Positions 23,583 through 36,003 of a stretch of 64,000 nucleotides of DNA are shown here, one piece after another. The translations under genes and the position numbers were made by a program. Below the pieces are notes generated by a model. It had not been told where the DNA came from and did not search any database. It worked only from the letters and a program-made list of their open reading frames with translations. The DNA comes from Ricinus communis. Taxonomy: Eukaryota > Streptophyta > Magnoliopsida > Malpighiales > Euphorbiaceae. Location: positions 1,054,001-1,118,000 of the forward strand of contig NC_063265.1 of assembly GCF_019578655.1 (NCBI RefSeq), read 5' to 3'. Within the stretch, counting starts at the first letter, position 1. Every line of letters begins with the position of its first letter.

Positions 23583-24960
23583 AATGTCGAAAGGAAGCAA
23601 CACAAACCCTAGCTTTTCTTCCATTTCGCCATTACCCAGGGCTCTTTGCAAACATGGTCCATGTGTTTTGCTTATATCATGGACCAATAGAAAACTGAGG
23701 TCGCAAGTTTCTTTGATGTCCTAAATGGCAACCGGTGAGTTTCTTACATAGTTATTAAGCTGAGAGGGTGAGAGAAGCATTAGTTGAGATGGTGAGTAAG
23801 AAGCTTATTTTCTTATGAGAAGTTAGAGGTTAAGGAAGCTAAGAATAACGTGTTAAAAGAGAAACTAGATAAATTTAAAGTTGAAAGTCAAAGATTACTA
23901 TGTGAAATCTATGTTGCAAATGAAGCTAAATCTGTGATAGAGATTGTGACAGCTTGACCTGGAGAAGCAATCCGACGAGGGCGAAAAGTGAACGCAGGGG
24001 GAAAAATAGGATGCCTGGACAAGGAGTGCCTTCTGGCAGGCTTCTAGAATGACAACACTCTAAGGTACAATGGTACATGAATGAATCAAATTGCACATTG
24101 AAATGGGGCAGGGAATGGTTGATAACATATATATAAAGAGTTGAAACTAATCACATGAGGTGCCTTTTAGTTGTTTGGCTTTGGAGTTGTAAGAACTCTA
24201 AAGTTAAACGTGCTTGGTTTCCTAGGAAGTTCTCGAACCCACCAATGGGACAAAACCGTGAGGCCAGTGGGGGCCAAAGCGGACAATATCTCATGTGATC
24301 TGGTTCCGGGTCGTTACAAATAGTATCAAAGCAGGACCCCTCTAGTAGATGTGTGGTTCGAGGATGAACCAGGTGGAAGCTAGTGGGCATGTGACAGCCT
24401 GACCTAAAGAAGCGGTCCGACAAGGGCGGAAAGTGGACGCCGGAGCAAAAATAGGATGCTTGGACAAGGAGCGGCTTCTAGCAAGCTTCTAAGATGGCAG
24501 CACTCTAAGGTACGGGGATAAATAAATGAATTGAATTACACATTGAAATAGGGCGGGGAATGGTTGATAATACATATGTAAAGAGTTGGAACTAATCACA
24601 TGAGGCGCCTTTTAGTTGTTTGGCTATGGAGTTATAGGAACTCCAACGTTGAACATGCTTAGTTCAGAGCAATTCCAGGATGGGGAACCTCTTGGAAAAT
24701 TCTCGAATCCGCCAAAGGGACAAAACCGTGAGGCCAGTGGAGGCCAAAGCGGACAATATCTCATTTGAAATGGTTCTGGGTCATTACAGAGATTGAGTAA
24801 AACGAATTAATAATTGAAATGATGAATCTAAGGTATCATATGGAGAAACTGAGGATATTAGGTATAGCTAAAATAATAATTATTAGGTTAGTAATAGTTG
24901 TTATTGGTTTCTTAATTAGTAGGCTAGAGAGAGCAAATCACAATGTACTATTTTTGCCAT
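23583..24960 (+). pseudogene. GRF zinc-finger/coiled-coil ORF, broken and split by a TRIM
   Basis: From ATG 23,583 the reading gives an N-terminus with CKHGPCVLLISWTNR and, after a frame change, GRKFLxCPKWQP. Together these are the Cys, SWT, N, GR and CP landmarks of a GRF-type zinc finger. Further on (about 23,815-23,944 and 24,789-24,960) comes a charged coiled coil (EKLEVKEAKNNVLKEKL) followed by a hydrophobic stretch (IIIIRLVIVVIGFLI). This order (GRF finger, coiled coil, C-terminal membrane segment) is common in plant GRF proteins. Stops, a frameshift and the inserted TRIM make it a pseudogene. Confidence 0.6.
23945..24788 (+). mobile_element. TRIM retrotransposon, complete, with 5-bp target duplication
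   Basis: Two direct repeats, 23,945-24,318 (374 bp) and 24,390-24,788 (399 bp), each start TGTGACAGC and end TTACA. Only 71 bp lie between them. The interior starts with a tRNA-Met-like primer site (TAGTATCAAAGCAGG at 24,321) and ends with a purine-rich tract (GCTAGTGGGCA, 24,379-24,389). The identical 5-mer GAGAT flanks the element (23,940-23,944 and 24,789-24,793). There is no coding capacity, so it depends on another element's enzymes. It is inserted in the GRF ORF of the MULE. Confidence 0.93.
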
Positions 24961-25389
24961 TAGCAAATGATAATGTAAATCTACCATGAGCATATGAATC
25001 TTGTTTATGAATATGCACATTTTACAATTAATGTTTGGTTGTGTACCTATGATTAGAACAATCATGAATACAAAATAACATACTTTATATAACTCCTATC
25101 ATAATGCCTTAAAATGTTAGACTTACAAGTGACATGAAAGTTGTACCAAAATAATACCTAAAAAATGTTTAGCATGAAAGTTATACCAAAATAATGCCTC
25201 AAAAGGCAAACATGCTTCAAAATAACTGTATGGTTAAGTACAAAATGTTGTTAACAAGATCTATAGATATCGAGTTGACTCATTCAATATTAGCAGGTTC
25301 AGCTTCATCATTCTTTATCACTATTGATCGCTGACTACTTTATAAAGTTGTCAACCAGAACTTAATATGAAGAAGATGCTCCATCTGTT

Positions 25390-25870
25390 GCCTGAGTTAG
25401 AAATAACTATCTAGCCGGTTGTCTTGGTGGTTGGAAGCTTGATTGCCTTGAACCTTTTTGAGGTGGTGGGACTGCTATAGAAGTAGCAACTGATACTATT
25501 GCTCTAGTACCACTCATAATATTTGCCCTAATTTAATTAGGCATATACAAGGCAATGTAAATAAGCATATTGAATAACACATATATGTATCAAATGACAA
25601 CCATATTAGGTTAATAAAAAAAATCCTTACTCCTATGTATACATTACTAGAATCAGTAAAAATTCTCACACCATATCCCTGCCTAGTTAGCATTTTTTTC
25701 TCTAAACTCTGCTGCCACTTCAGGATCAACTAGCCTCCTAGGTTTTCTTATTCTTGGTTGGGCCTTAAGGTTGCTCTTTTGGTCTTTTTGATATTGGTTG
25801 TCCCTTCCTTTTTTGGCCTTCCTCGTTTACCCTAGGAAAACAAGTAAAAGGACATTTTTAAAACCTTATC
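25390..25870 (-). pseudogene. MuDR-type transposase C-terminal remnant
   Basis: Minus strand reads a basic GRPKK-type motif near 25,830, then RQGYGVRIFTDSSNVYIGV (in the ORF at 25,729-25,514) and a Gln/Pro/Ser-rich tail with a final ATQATDG-like segment near 25,400. This resembles the end of MULE transposases, where a GRPKK segment precedes a GYGV...D..N.Y motif. Frames change several times. The catalytic region and SWIM finger were not identified. Confidence 0.45.
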
Positions 25871-27044
25871 AAATGGAAAGCACTGGAAACTAATATATGT
25901 TTACACCTACTATGAATAAAGAAAGTGATCACCTTTAGTTTTTCTATTCCAACAGCTTATTGTGTTAAAACAACCTTGCAACTTCTCTTATTATGACCAA
26001 ATTAAAATCATTTTTAGATTTCATCTTTATCTAATTTCTTAGTATCGTGTGTGAATTTCTTTTCCTTTTTCAGATCCTTTTTCCTATTTTTATTTGGCCT
26101 ACCAAGTGCTTAACAAACACTAGTGGCAAAATAGAGATTTTAAGAACTTTATACCACTCCTTTTAACTATTAAGAGGGGCTAAGGCAAAGTTGTAAGGCT
26201 ACATCTATGGTTATTTGAAATAGAATCCATTACATTCTCTCCAGGCTACATGTATGCAAGCTTCAAAATCTTTCCATACCTTATATTTTCTTATCATATT
26301 AGTAATGTCAAAATACCTTTATCTGTTTGGGTCACGGTTGTCATAAAACTCTACATCCACTCCTTCATATGCATGACCTATTTTATTATCTATAAATATG
26401 TCCTCCATGATATAGTTATATAGAAAACCAATACATATTGCATATTTAAACCAAAATCAGTTTTGCCATGACCTCATATTCTCTATTATTCTAAAATTTC
26501 TTACTTATTAAATTTAGTTAACGAAAGTTTAATGTTACTATTTCACTAGAATATTAAAATCCTAGAGTTGAAAATCCTAACTACTTTGTATTGTATACAA
26601 CAAAATTAGAAACATACCTATCCAAAGTAGTTGAACATGTGCTTTGAATGTTAGGAGATTTATTTTTCTCACAACAAACAATGATGGTTCACTCCTTCTT
26701 CAAATCTAACGATTAGTATTAGCAATATCAGGGGACCAAAAACCCTAATTTTGACAACGGACTCCACCTTCCTTAAAGAACTCCTTTTTTTTTGTCTTCT
26801 TGTCTGTGATATACTGAAGTTAGGGTTAGAATCGATTTCTTTAAATAAGCAAAAGTTAGATTTTAATTTTGGTTTTTCTTTTTTCTTTTAATAAAATTGA
26901 GCGTTATATGGGAAAGGATGAGTCAACAGCTCTTTGCTGACTCACCTTTTTTTTCTGTGTTGGTGGATATGTACGTTAGACTACTCATTAAAAAAATTCA
27001 AAAAAAGTCATCGAAACATATATTTGAAAAAAATTGAAACGATG

Positions 27045-28264
27045 TGTAGTGTTTTAGAAAAAACTGAAACAAATTGGTCTAAATTGTTAAAAATTGTAAA
27101 GTTAAAGATTTATTTAGTAATCGAGCTTAAAATAAATTTAGATGAATCTTTCAAATAGTCTAGCATTATTTTAATTTTATCATGCATTATGTGTATGAAT
27201 TATAATTGTTGCATGTATGTATTATTAATTGTGATTTTTTAAAACTCAATTTTACGAAAATTATTTGCATAAAAACGTAACATTGAGTGAGTATTCTTGT
27301 TCATAAGTATATATATCAATGATAAAACATCAAAGAACAAGTATCCTTTGATGCTCTTACACTTGTAACGTATCATAAAATATTATTGGATCAACATAAC
27401 ATTCCTGCTTTATATGCGGTTAAGTATATTATATTTCTGATTAGACAATTTTTTTGGACCTAGCCACCTTGATTCTATATACACGTAATAACCATATGAC
27501 TAATATAATTTTTACGCACTAATTTATCGAAATTAGTTTATTTTTATTATCTTAAACATTTATTAATTAGTGAACTTTTTTATAGACTTACTTTAGATAC
27601 ATGTTTTGAGTTTGAAAAATCAAAAGATAATTAATATATTCAATTTTAAAGTAAGAATATAACCTTGGAGCGAAGTAAGAAACCAATAGGTGATGTATGC
27701 AATAAGGTGCTTGAAAATGATATTTTAAAATCTCATCACCTGGTATTGATGGATTTAAGGTATTTCTATTATGGTTAAATTTTTAGTAAACCTCTCCTTT
27801 CCATAATGCATCACGACTCGCCATAAACTATATTTGGATGTTATTGCAAGTCATGTCGAGAAAATTCTATCTATTACAGTGGATCACGACAAAATTACGT
27901 TTATTAGTCTACAATGTGAATTTGACACTTATCTTAACTAGATCTTTTAGGGCTATTTTTGAAAAGGATTATATAAAGAACAAAAAAAAATAGTGAGAAA
28001 TGATCTTTTACTTGGTGGCTACTAGACTATTAACTATTCATTTTTCTAAAATATCCAAATTAAAAAAATAATTTTATTTTTTATTTTTCTTTTCTTAAAG
28101 ATTCGGATTTCGTTTATTGTTAGCATAAAACTACTTTTGAGTGATAATTCTTATTAAAGGTCTTAAATTTAAATATCATCAATTTTCAAGAACCTTTATA
28201 GAGATAACATCCAGTAGAGAGTAACTTTAGTTTTATTATTTAATTTTTGTCATATTTTTGCTTA

Positions 28265-28310
<46 letters not shown>

Positions 28311-29099
28311 ATCAATAGGCTAAGCATTTTATGGGTATTTAGTTAGCTCGCTATTCCGGTATAAATTGTACTCTATCCTGTTTGAAAGTAAGAGACTTTT
28401 ACACTTTTCAATGTTATTATTTTAATTTCAAGCATTGATTATTATTTGGCTATCAATGGCTATTTTTGAAGTGAAGATCTTTAGAATTAAGTTAATTGTC
28501 ACAACTTAAATCCAGGGCCATGATCGACATTAGGACTTTAGAATATCTCAACTACCAAAGCTCATAGTAAATCTATTTTTAAAATTTTATCCACAATTTG
28601 GAATTCTAAATTTCACTTCTACTTTTAGATTAGCCATTTATCCTCCATCTAATAAAAAAATTACATTTATATTGAAATATGACCAATAAAAGGTACATTT
28701 TATTCATATAATAATCAAAATATTTAATCTTAGTTTAAAATATACAGTTATCCATTAGTATCAATTCTACAATAAGCATACAAAGAATTCTAGAGTCAAT
28801 ATAATATATTCATACAGTAAAGAGACCGTATGGAGTAGAAAGGCAGAGCGGATACCAAGAATGAAATTCAAAATCGGTAAGCTAGCCCACACAACATTCA
28901 ACCTAAGAAAAATATTAAGGTAGTAGTGAACGCTGCAACTTAGTGAGCAAATACCATTAAACATATTCTATACCTATTGTATCATGCCATAGCTATATAC
29001 AACATGCGTGTGTGTGTGTGTGCGTGTGTGTGTATATAGATTAACAGTCTCAACTTATTTTTTCCGATGATAGATAGGATTTACAACTTGTAATTCTTG
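27045..29099. other. Intergenic, AT-rich, no gene seen
   Basis: Contains a TA microsatellite (about 28,266-28,306) and a GT-rich run (about 29,008-29,035). Short ORFs show no domain. Confidence 0.55.
28266..28306. repeat. (TA)n microsatellite
   Basis: About 20 TA repeats. Confidence 0.9.
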
Positions 29100-32000
29100 T
29101 GTCACGACCCCACCCGTGGGCCCGTGACCGGCACTAGGGAATGGGTAGGCGTAAGGCCACTGAAACCCGTAGTAAGCCTGACACTCACTAACTTAAACAA
29201 ATCTCATCTCAAATTAATATTATTAAAGCCACAATTTATCTTAACAGCTACATTCTACATAAATACTTCGGTCTGCCAGAAAAACTAGGCGTGACCTGAA
29301 ACTCAGAAAATTTACAACTGATACATCTACTATTACTACTGCGGAGAATCTAAGATTTACCAATTTACATACCAAATCAAATACATCACCCGATGATGAA
29401 GGAGTCAGTTCTTGAATAAGAGTCGCGGGAGAACTAACAGATCACGAATCAAAACATTAATGGAGATCATGAGTCTCGAGTGAGTTAAAATCAAATAATC
29501 TAGGACTATTGCTTCTTCTCGGAAAACATAAATTATTCAAATCAAGATATCAAACCATACTATAATCATACCCTACTATTTCCTTCACATAAAATATTAA
29601 TCATTCGAATCAAAATATCAACCATGCACGTAAATACAATCCATATTATAATCATACCACAATAAATTAATAAATGAATAAATAAAAATATATTTTTACT
29701 TTTACGGGACGAGTGGCTCGGTAGAACCCTAAACCCCAAAATCTAGTAGCCATTCGGCTCTCTTAATCCAATAAGATCGGGCGCCCCCGAGAGCAATGCT
29801 CGACCAGGGACCTTACCTCCACCGGTCACTTAAGTATCCAAATAAGAAATCTAGTAGCCATTCGGCTCTCTTAATCCAATAAGATCGGGCGCCCCCGAGA
29901 GCAATGCTCGACCAGGGACCTTACCTCCAGTCTGGTCACTTAAGTATCCAAATAAGCCGGCGCCCCGAGAGCAATGCTCGACCAGGGACCTTACCTCCGG
30001 CAATCAACTGAACTCAGCCCAGAGAGCAATGCTCAATCAGGGCAAATAAATCCATAACCTTATGTCCATAATCATTACCGGTGCGCACGCGGTCCTGATG
30101 CAACCCACCAGGTGGCATGTTCTACGAAAGCCACATTTCCCAAAACGCAATCATCACATTTAATAAATATCATTGTATAATGAAATCATTCAACCATATC
30201 AAAATAACAATTAACAATTAAGAGTAAGACATCATGTAACTCGTGAGAAAAAATAATAACGTTTGTATTATTATAACATTACTATAATAATACTTATATT
30301 ATCTTCAATAATTAATAATCCAGTAAAATTATTTATGTTGAGATATTAATAACCATGTTAAACATAAACTTCTAAAATAGCATATTAAAATCAGACTTAG
30401 CAATAGTGCAATGATTAAATGACTTTAACTCACAAGATTGGGCGACCTCCTAGCTCTGCTCCGGTGCCTCAATAGGAGCGAGCCGAACGAACTAACAATC
30501 TAGTCACGGAAAACAATTTATGAAAACGAAGAAACAATCGATATTTAATCCTAGGTCTAGACTCCTAGGACTGACTGTCTAAGAATCTCGACTCGAACTA
30601 CCAAAATTCAGTGAACCTCCCTACAACACGAACATTACCCCGTAAAAAGCGGGTCCAGGGACCCCGCCAGGAAAAACACTTTAAATATCCAATAATTTAA
30701 ACAACGGAGTCGGGTCCCCAAACTTCACTATTTCCGACCTCGCCACACAAAGACAAAATACGAGGCGTGCAACCGATGACAACTATTTATGACTCACAAA
30801 AATCATCAAATACTCAATATAATCCAATAGACACAATTAAACCAAGAATTCCAAAATTAACGGGCCAAAGAAAATTACCGAGACGCTCGATCGCTCGGTC
30901 GACTCGCCTCCGGCCGCCGGAGTCCGATCGACGATCCGAACACACCATCGGACTCACAACGACGCGCTGATGACGATCCCCGCTTCCGACTTTCCGATCT
31001 GACACCCGATCATCCGGAGAAATTTACGGACGATCTCGGCCATCGATTTGCAAACGAAACCCGATCGCCACAAAATCGGTGCCATCGCGAAGCTTGGTGA
31101 GAGTCGGGATCGCCCTCCGATCGTCCATCCTCCGGCCGGATCTCACTGGAAAAGCCCAAAACCTCTACCTCCACTTACCGGAACTCTCCTCCTCCGGCCA
31201 CCAAAACCGACGCCGCTAACGCCCAAAAGGAAGCTCTTCAAGGGGAGCCGATCGCCACAAAGATCGGCCGGAAGGCCGAACGGCCGGAATGGCGCCTAAG
31301 CGCGCCTGCACGCCCGCCGCCACCGCCTCCACCGCCACCATCGAGCTCGGCCGTTGATGTGCGCTCCTTCCGACGCCAGCGCCGCCCTTGCCTGCCTCAG
31401 GCCCACCATGGACGTCGACGCCCCTCTCTCTCCTCCCTTTCTTCCTCTTCCTTCTTTCTTCTTCCCCGATTTTCTTTCCTTTCAATATCGACATTAGGCC
31501 CCCGAACTTTTCCTTATTGCAACTTGGTCCCTCAACTTTCTTAATTACTTACAATTTCATCCTGCAGAATTCCAATTTGACCCCCAAACTTCTTTTTAGC
31601 CTTTCAATTAAGCCCCTAACTATTTAATTTGGGCCAAATCCGAATTATTGAAAGTACACAATTACAAAAATACCCCTGACCGACATATTTATTTACAAAA
31701 ATACCAAGCTCACAAATTTCCATTAAAACCCCATAAAAATAACATTATACTTTCAATCCTTATTCCAAAATAAATTTTCAATTTAGTCCTAACACACAAT
31801 TAAATTAAATAATCAATTTCCAACTTAAAATTTAATACTACTAATCAATTATAATACCAATTTTCCCAAAATTCTTTTATAAACATCCCTTACAATTTCT
31901 ATCATAATTTTCCAATATATAATTTTGCTTATATAAATATGCATTTGGAAAAAAAAAAAATTTTGAATAACCAAAATATAATCATTTCTCAAATAGTTTA

Positions 32001-32170
32001 CTTAATTACTCCTTAAAAATCAAACTAATTGGATATGGAAAATAACTCATTTATTTGATTAATATTAAATTTTTCATTAAATCATTTTAAATTAAACCCA
32101 ATAATAATGAAGCTAAAATTAACTTAAATAAAAACTCATTATTAAATATATAAAAATTCCGGGTGTTACA
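29100..32170 (-). mobile_element. 3.07-kb solo LTR of a TGTAACACCC-type Ty3/gypsy (Tekay-like) element
   Basis: On the minus strand it starts TGTAACACCCGG (32,170) and ends GGGGTCGTGACA (29,100). It is flanked by identical TCTTG at 29,095-29,099 and 32,171-32,175, so it is a complete single LTR formed by recombination of a full element. Its U5 end matches the LTRs at 47,799-48,205 (-) and 55,483-56,142 (+), including GGGCCCGTGACC and the TTAAGCCTACC-type block. It holds a 107-bp tandem repeat and a CpG-rich zone at about 30,860-31,460, where short ORFs have no domain. Assignment to Tekay/Del-type chromoviruses is from LTR ends and is inference. Confidence 0.88.
29740..30010. repeat. 107-bp tandem repeat inside the solo LTR
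   Basis: A unit beginning AATCTAGTAGCCATTCGGCT occurs twice almost identically (about 29,740 and 29,847). It is followed by a partial third copy sharing GAGAGCAATGCTCGACCAGG, and by a weaker AGAGAGCAATGCTCAATCAG near 30,020. The GAGCAATGCTC core is itself palindromic. Confidence 0.9.
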
Positions 32171-33185
32171 TCTTGTCAGTCCTTCTCTATAGGGCTTTGA
32201 TGTAAACTCTCTTACTCATATTTATTTTGTATTTAAAATCTAAACACTTTGCAACTAGCGTTAGATGTCTAGCGAACAACATTATATATGTATGTATTAA
32301 AATGATTTGGGATATTGATAATTGTGGTGCAACTGTGGATATTGGGAGTTAATACTTAATTACATACTATTTATGAGGTTAGTGCTATGAATTTCTATGG
32401 AAAATTTATAAACACCTCCTTGAGGTTTGGCATAACCTGCACTTACATTCCTTATTTTTTTGATAATATGTACTTTCATCCTTTGTGTTAACTACCGTCT
32501 ATTTAGGTGTTAGTATTATGTGAAATTATTGAAAAGGCTATAAAGTTTACTCAATTCTGCATTTTTATTACTTTTTTAAATATAAAATTTTATTTTTCGA
32601 TAGAAAAAAGTAAAATGCCGAATTTTTCTCTAATTTAAATGAAAAATGTCTTTATTTTATTCAAAAATAAATTTCAGTTTGATATAGACTCACATAAGGG
32701 TAAAAATATCCTTCTAAGTTAGTAAAATATGACATTGTCGAAATAAAAATATTATATGTATCGATATGAAAATATTTGGTATAGGAAGCCATGATCTGGT
32801 AGATATATCAATCTTATTATATATAAATATTATATACGTATAAATAGCAATATAAATTGATTTTGTGTCCTGGAATCAAAGAAAGATATTTAAAAAGTAT
32901 CTTCTATGTCTTTTCTTATAACTTCGAATAAACTTTTCTATGGAGGATGGACACTTCAGTACTTTGACCAACTTAAAATTCATTAAACTAACAGACTACT
33001 AATGGAAGGACTATTAAGATGAACAACATAGAAAAAGAAGGGATGAAAGTGTATATTTTTAAAAACAATAGCACGTAAATGTAAATTACGTTGAACCTCA
33101 AAGGATATTTGTAATTACCCCTTGAGGATAATTATGCAAGGTCAAACTAATTTTGAGTAAGGTTTGCTACGAGTTTTGGTGGTGT
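32171..33185. other. No gene seen
   Basis: AT-rich sequence between the solo LTR and a Tat-type LTR fragment. It may be the leader of the truncated element whose LTR end is at 33,186, but no domain is readable. Confidence 0.4.
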
Positions 33186-33530
33186 TGGCAGTGGTTTCGG
33201 TTGCATACCCAAGTGTCTTTAGCGATTACAACACTACAAGGGTTTTCCATATAATCATAAACATGCTAACTAGTCATGGAGACTAGCGCAAAGTTGGGAG
33301 TCGCCACTCGGGTAATTCACCAGGATACTTTTACTAATGAATGACGTTTCTCAATTCCATAAGAAAACTTATGTCACAAATTTAGAGATGGATCCGGAAG
33401 CCAACTTCCTTATTTGTGTATCTTTGTCTTTAATTTTATTATTTAACGGGTTATTCCTTATAAATGCAAAAATTATATTTTTACACATCAAGCACTATAA
33501 CATGTGAGGTCCACTTGAGTCTATCAATCT
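33186..33530 (-). mobile_element. U5-side fragment of a Tat-type LTR
   Basis: About 345 bp closely similar to the U5 part of the LTR at 59,738-60,065. Shared landmarks are the CCAAGTGT(C/T)TTTAGCGA block, GGGAGT(C/T)GCCAC, AGAGATGGATC and ACATGTGAGGTCCAC. The same plus-strand reading direction means a minus-strand element. The U3 part is missing. Confidence 0.7.
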
Positions 33531-33534
33531 TCCC

Positions 33535-33745
33535 CATTGGTATAAGATCCCCAAATTGCAAAAGTTTAATGGGAAGGGAGACCCTCAGCATCATTTGAGG
33601 CTCTTGATACTATCCCAATTCGAGAAAATAATGACAACAAAATCTTTCTATTCTAGAAGAGTCTAGAAGGAGATGTCGCAATGTGGTTTGGGAGCCCATC
33701 CATTGGAAGCTTCACCACATTTGAAATTAACTTAATTTACTAATC
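33535..33745 (+). pseudogene. Gypsy gag fragment
   Basis: Plus strand reads KFNGKGDPQHHL and, one frame over, KSLEGDVAMWFGSPSIGSF. These are the start and the SLxGxAxxWF core of retrotransposon gag proteins. Only about 70 codons remain, with a frame change and a stop. Confidence 0.55.
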
Positions 33746-33879
33746 AATTATATACAAGGCTTTACCTAATCTAGCCCAAAGGTTTATTAAGGCTTGAATA
33801 GGTGGAAGGGTGGCCTAAAGTCGAATAATGGGCTTGAACATATGTGAGTTATGCACAAGTTTGTTTTGTGCTTCCCATG

Positions 33880-34960
33880 AAGAATGTTGGAGCTCTTAGG
33901 AAACCAGTTAGTTTGGCCTCTTAGTATAAGTTATCTTCAATGCATGTCTGTTGGGTGGTTGAATACGAACTTTTATTGTTCTAGGTACAATGTTCTATTT
34001 TTGTACCCATGGCAATGAATGATTTTAAGCCTCGGATATATTGGGTAATCAACATGTCTTGTATGCAGGCAATAAATTCTTTACGACTATATCAACTTGC
34101 TCTTATAAGTTAGGACAATTTATCATTTGGGCAACCTTGTTCCCCCATTTTGCACTAAAAGTGGAAAAGGACTTTTCCATAAACTGTTTGGTTGTTTCTA
34201 ATTTTCACGCTTGGTGATATCAACCTCTGTATTATAATGATATTGCTTGTTGAACTCATTACAGATATTATCTCATGTTTGCGTTTGCTTTTCTTATAGA
34301 GACTAAAACCATTTTATGGCTGCCCCTTTGAGTGTTCTTTGGAATACTTGAGCGTGGAGCTCGTTGTCTATAACTTAAGATTTCATTACCCTCACGTAGG
34401 TCTTTAAGTGGGTTTTCGGGCAACTAATACCACCAAATCTATCTAAATCTAGGATCTTGAATTTGGGAATTGTCCTTGCATTTGGGAAGAGGATGAGTGA
34501 CTCCACATTAATAAAGTTCTTGTCTCCTATTAAGGCTTTGAAATTTTTCTCTAGAGCCTCAATGCGCTTTATGAATTTTACCCCCTTATTCAGTTTGGGT
34601 AGGTTGTGCTTCTTCTTGGATAGGATCGAAGTCGAGGAGGGCTGCAGAAATGGTATTTGGTGAAGAGTTTATTGCAGAAAGATGATTGTTGGTCTATTCA
34701 ACATCAAGTGTAGTATTGGAGAAATTTAGGGTAATAATGTTTGGTGGATTTTCAGTAATAGAAGCATTATTCATATCAACAATCAGTGTAGAATTTGAGG
34801 AGTTTGGGGTATTGTTGGCATTTTGAATATCATTGTGGCTTTGGAACAGTAAAGCTTTCACTTCATCCATGATAACTTGTTTCTATTGATGGGGTGCTCC
34901 TTTCAGCATTTTAGATATTATAGCTTATAGAGTAGACATGTCAATTACTTTAGGAGCTAT
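33880..34960 (-). pseudogene. Tat-type gag remnant
   Basis: The minus strand carries pieces in the order expected for Tat gag: an Asn/Ser/Thr-rich N-terminal part (34,900-34,650), then a segment with SQIQDPRFR, then ETTKQFMEKSFSTFSAKWG followed by KVAQMINCPNL. The last two match the 'E-S-F-x-E-Y-A-x-R-W-R' and 'A-A-Q-V-x-P-P-L' gag landmarks. Many stops. ORF 34,457-34,663 (+) is a shadow on the opposite strand. Confidence 0.45.
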
Positions 34961-35403
34961 TTTCCTCTTTGATGCAAAAAAGATATAAGGGTTAAGGGTT
35001 TATTTCCTTAGTAAAAGTGTTTAAGTCATGGTAATCCTTAAAGTTAAATATTTTGAGCTTTTGACAAGGTTAAAGTGTAGGGGTAATGGCATGTATGCAT
35101 GGAATGCATGAATGCAAAAAACAAATTTATGCGTATAGTCACACACAATGACATGATGGAGATTCAACATTATTATGGAGCATATACTCTAAAGGCCATG
35201 ATCTAAGGTAAATTACTTACTTTTGGTGAAGGTGGTTTAGTCACGACCGTGCCGTCAGCTAAGGCATGATATACCTACCACATGTGATACTAAGAGCATC
35301 GCTTAAGTCCAGTAGTACGATAGCTCGTTATACCTCGAGAGTATCGAGGATGCATTGTGAGTTAGGTGCTTTCACAATCGGCAGGAATACCTTAGAAAGC
35401 CCC

Positions 35404-36003
35404 TAGGGATGGCAGTTGGGTGGTTATTTTTAGGTACTGACCAGACCGAACCTTAATAGGATGGATTCGGGTAATAATAAACAAGTTTGAAACGAGTTTG
35501 AGATTTAATTTATTAATTCATGTTGGGTTTGGATTTGAACCCTTAGGTATCCATTACTCGAATCCGATTATGTTAAATTTTATTCCATTTTATTTTATTT
35601 TTATTATTTAGAACATTATACTAAATTTTAAAAAATGTATGCTTGGATTATATTAATATATTGAATATTTAATGTGAATATTTAGATTTGATTAGTTTAT
35701 ATTTTGTATTTTCTTGTTTATATTAATTTTTGTTAATATATTTTAAAATTTAATTATTGTATACGGATTTTGTAAACGGGCACCGTTAATTACCCAATTG
35801 CTTATATAAGTGGGTACGGTGCTTGCTACCCATTTAATAATTTAAATGGCTATTAATTGAGTTCGGGTAGTATGCGGGTATTTCTATTCGGATTTTGGAA
35901 CAGGTTCGAGTAACAAAGATAATTTTTTAAACAGATTTGGAACGAGTTTAAGTACTTGTCTTTTAATCAAGTTTGGGTTCGGGTACCCTACTTGCCATTC
36001 CTA
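35404..36003. mobile_element. hAT-like MITE (600 bp)
   Basis: Ends TAGGGATGGCA and, reversed, TAGGAATGGCA. The interior has GGGT and TTCGGGT repeats next to each end, a layout common among plant hAT MITEs. Flanking 8-mers AAAGCCCC and ACGGTCCC agree at only 5 of 8 positions, so the duplication is decayed or absent. Confidence 0.55.

Larger units (their letters stand above)
23296..27044. mobile_element. Mutator-like element (MULE) with ~170-bp terminal inverted repeats
   Basis: The sequences 23,296-23,470 and 26,880-27,044 are inverted copies of each other. Shared features in order are a TTTCAATTTTTTT block, AATGAG(C/T)AGTCT, CATATCCAC(T/C)AACACA, and the hairpin GTGAGTCAGCAAAGAGCT. About 3.75 kb lies between the outer ends. 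The interior has minus-strand remnants resembling the C-terminus of MuDR-type transposases (25,390-25,870) and a plus-strand GRF zinc-finger ORF. Long inverted ends plus these remnants suggest a MULE. I could not identify the expected 9-bp target duplication. Confidence 0.65.

Noticed and set aside
29735..30060. Possible CRISPR-like repeat array
   Set aside because: Units are long (107 bp), contiguous without unique spacers, and lie within a plant solo LTR.
31048..31494. Arg/Pro-rich ORFs in the GC-rich zone
   Set aside because: Inside the solo LTR, present on both strands, no domain; opened by GC composition.
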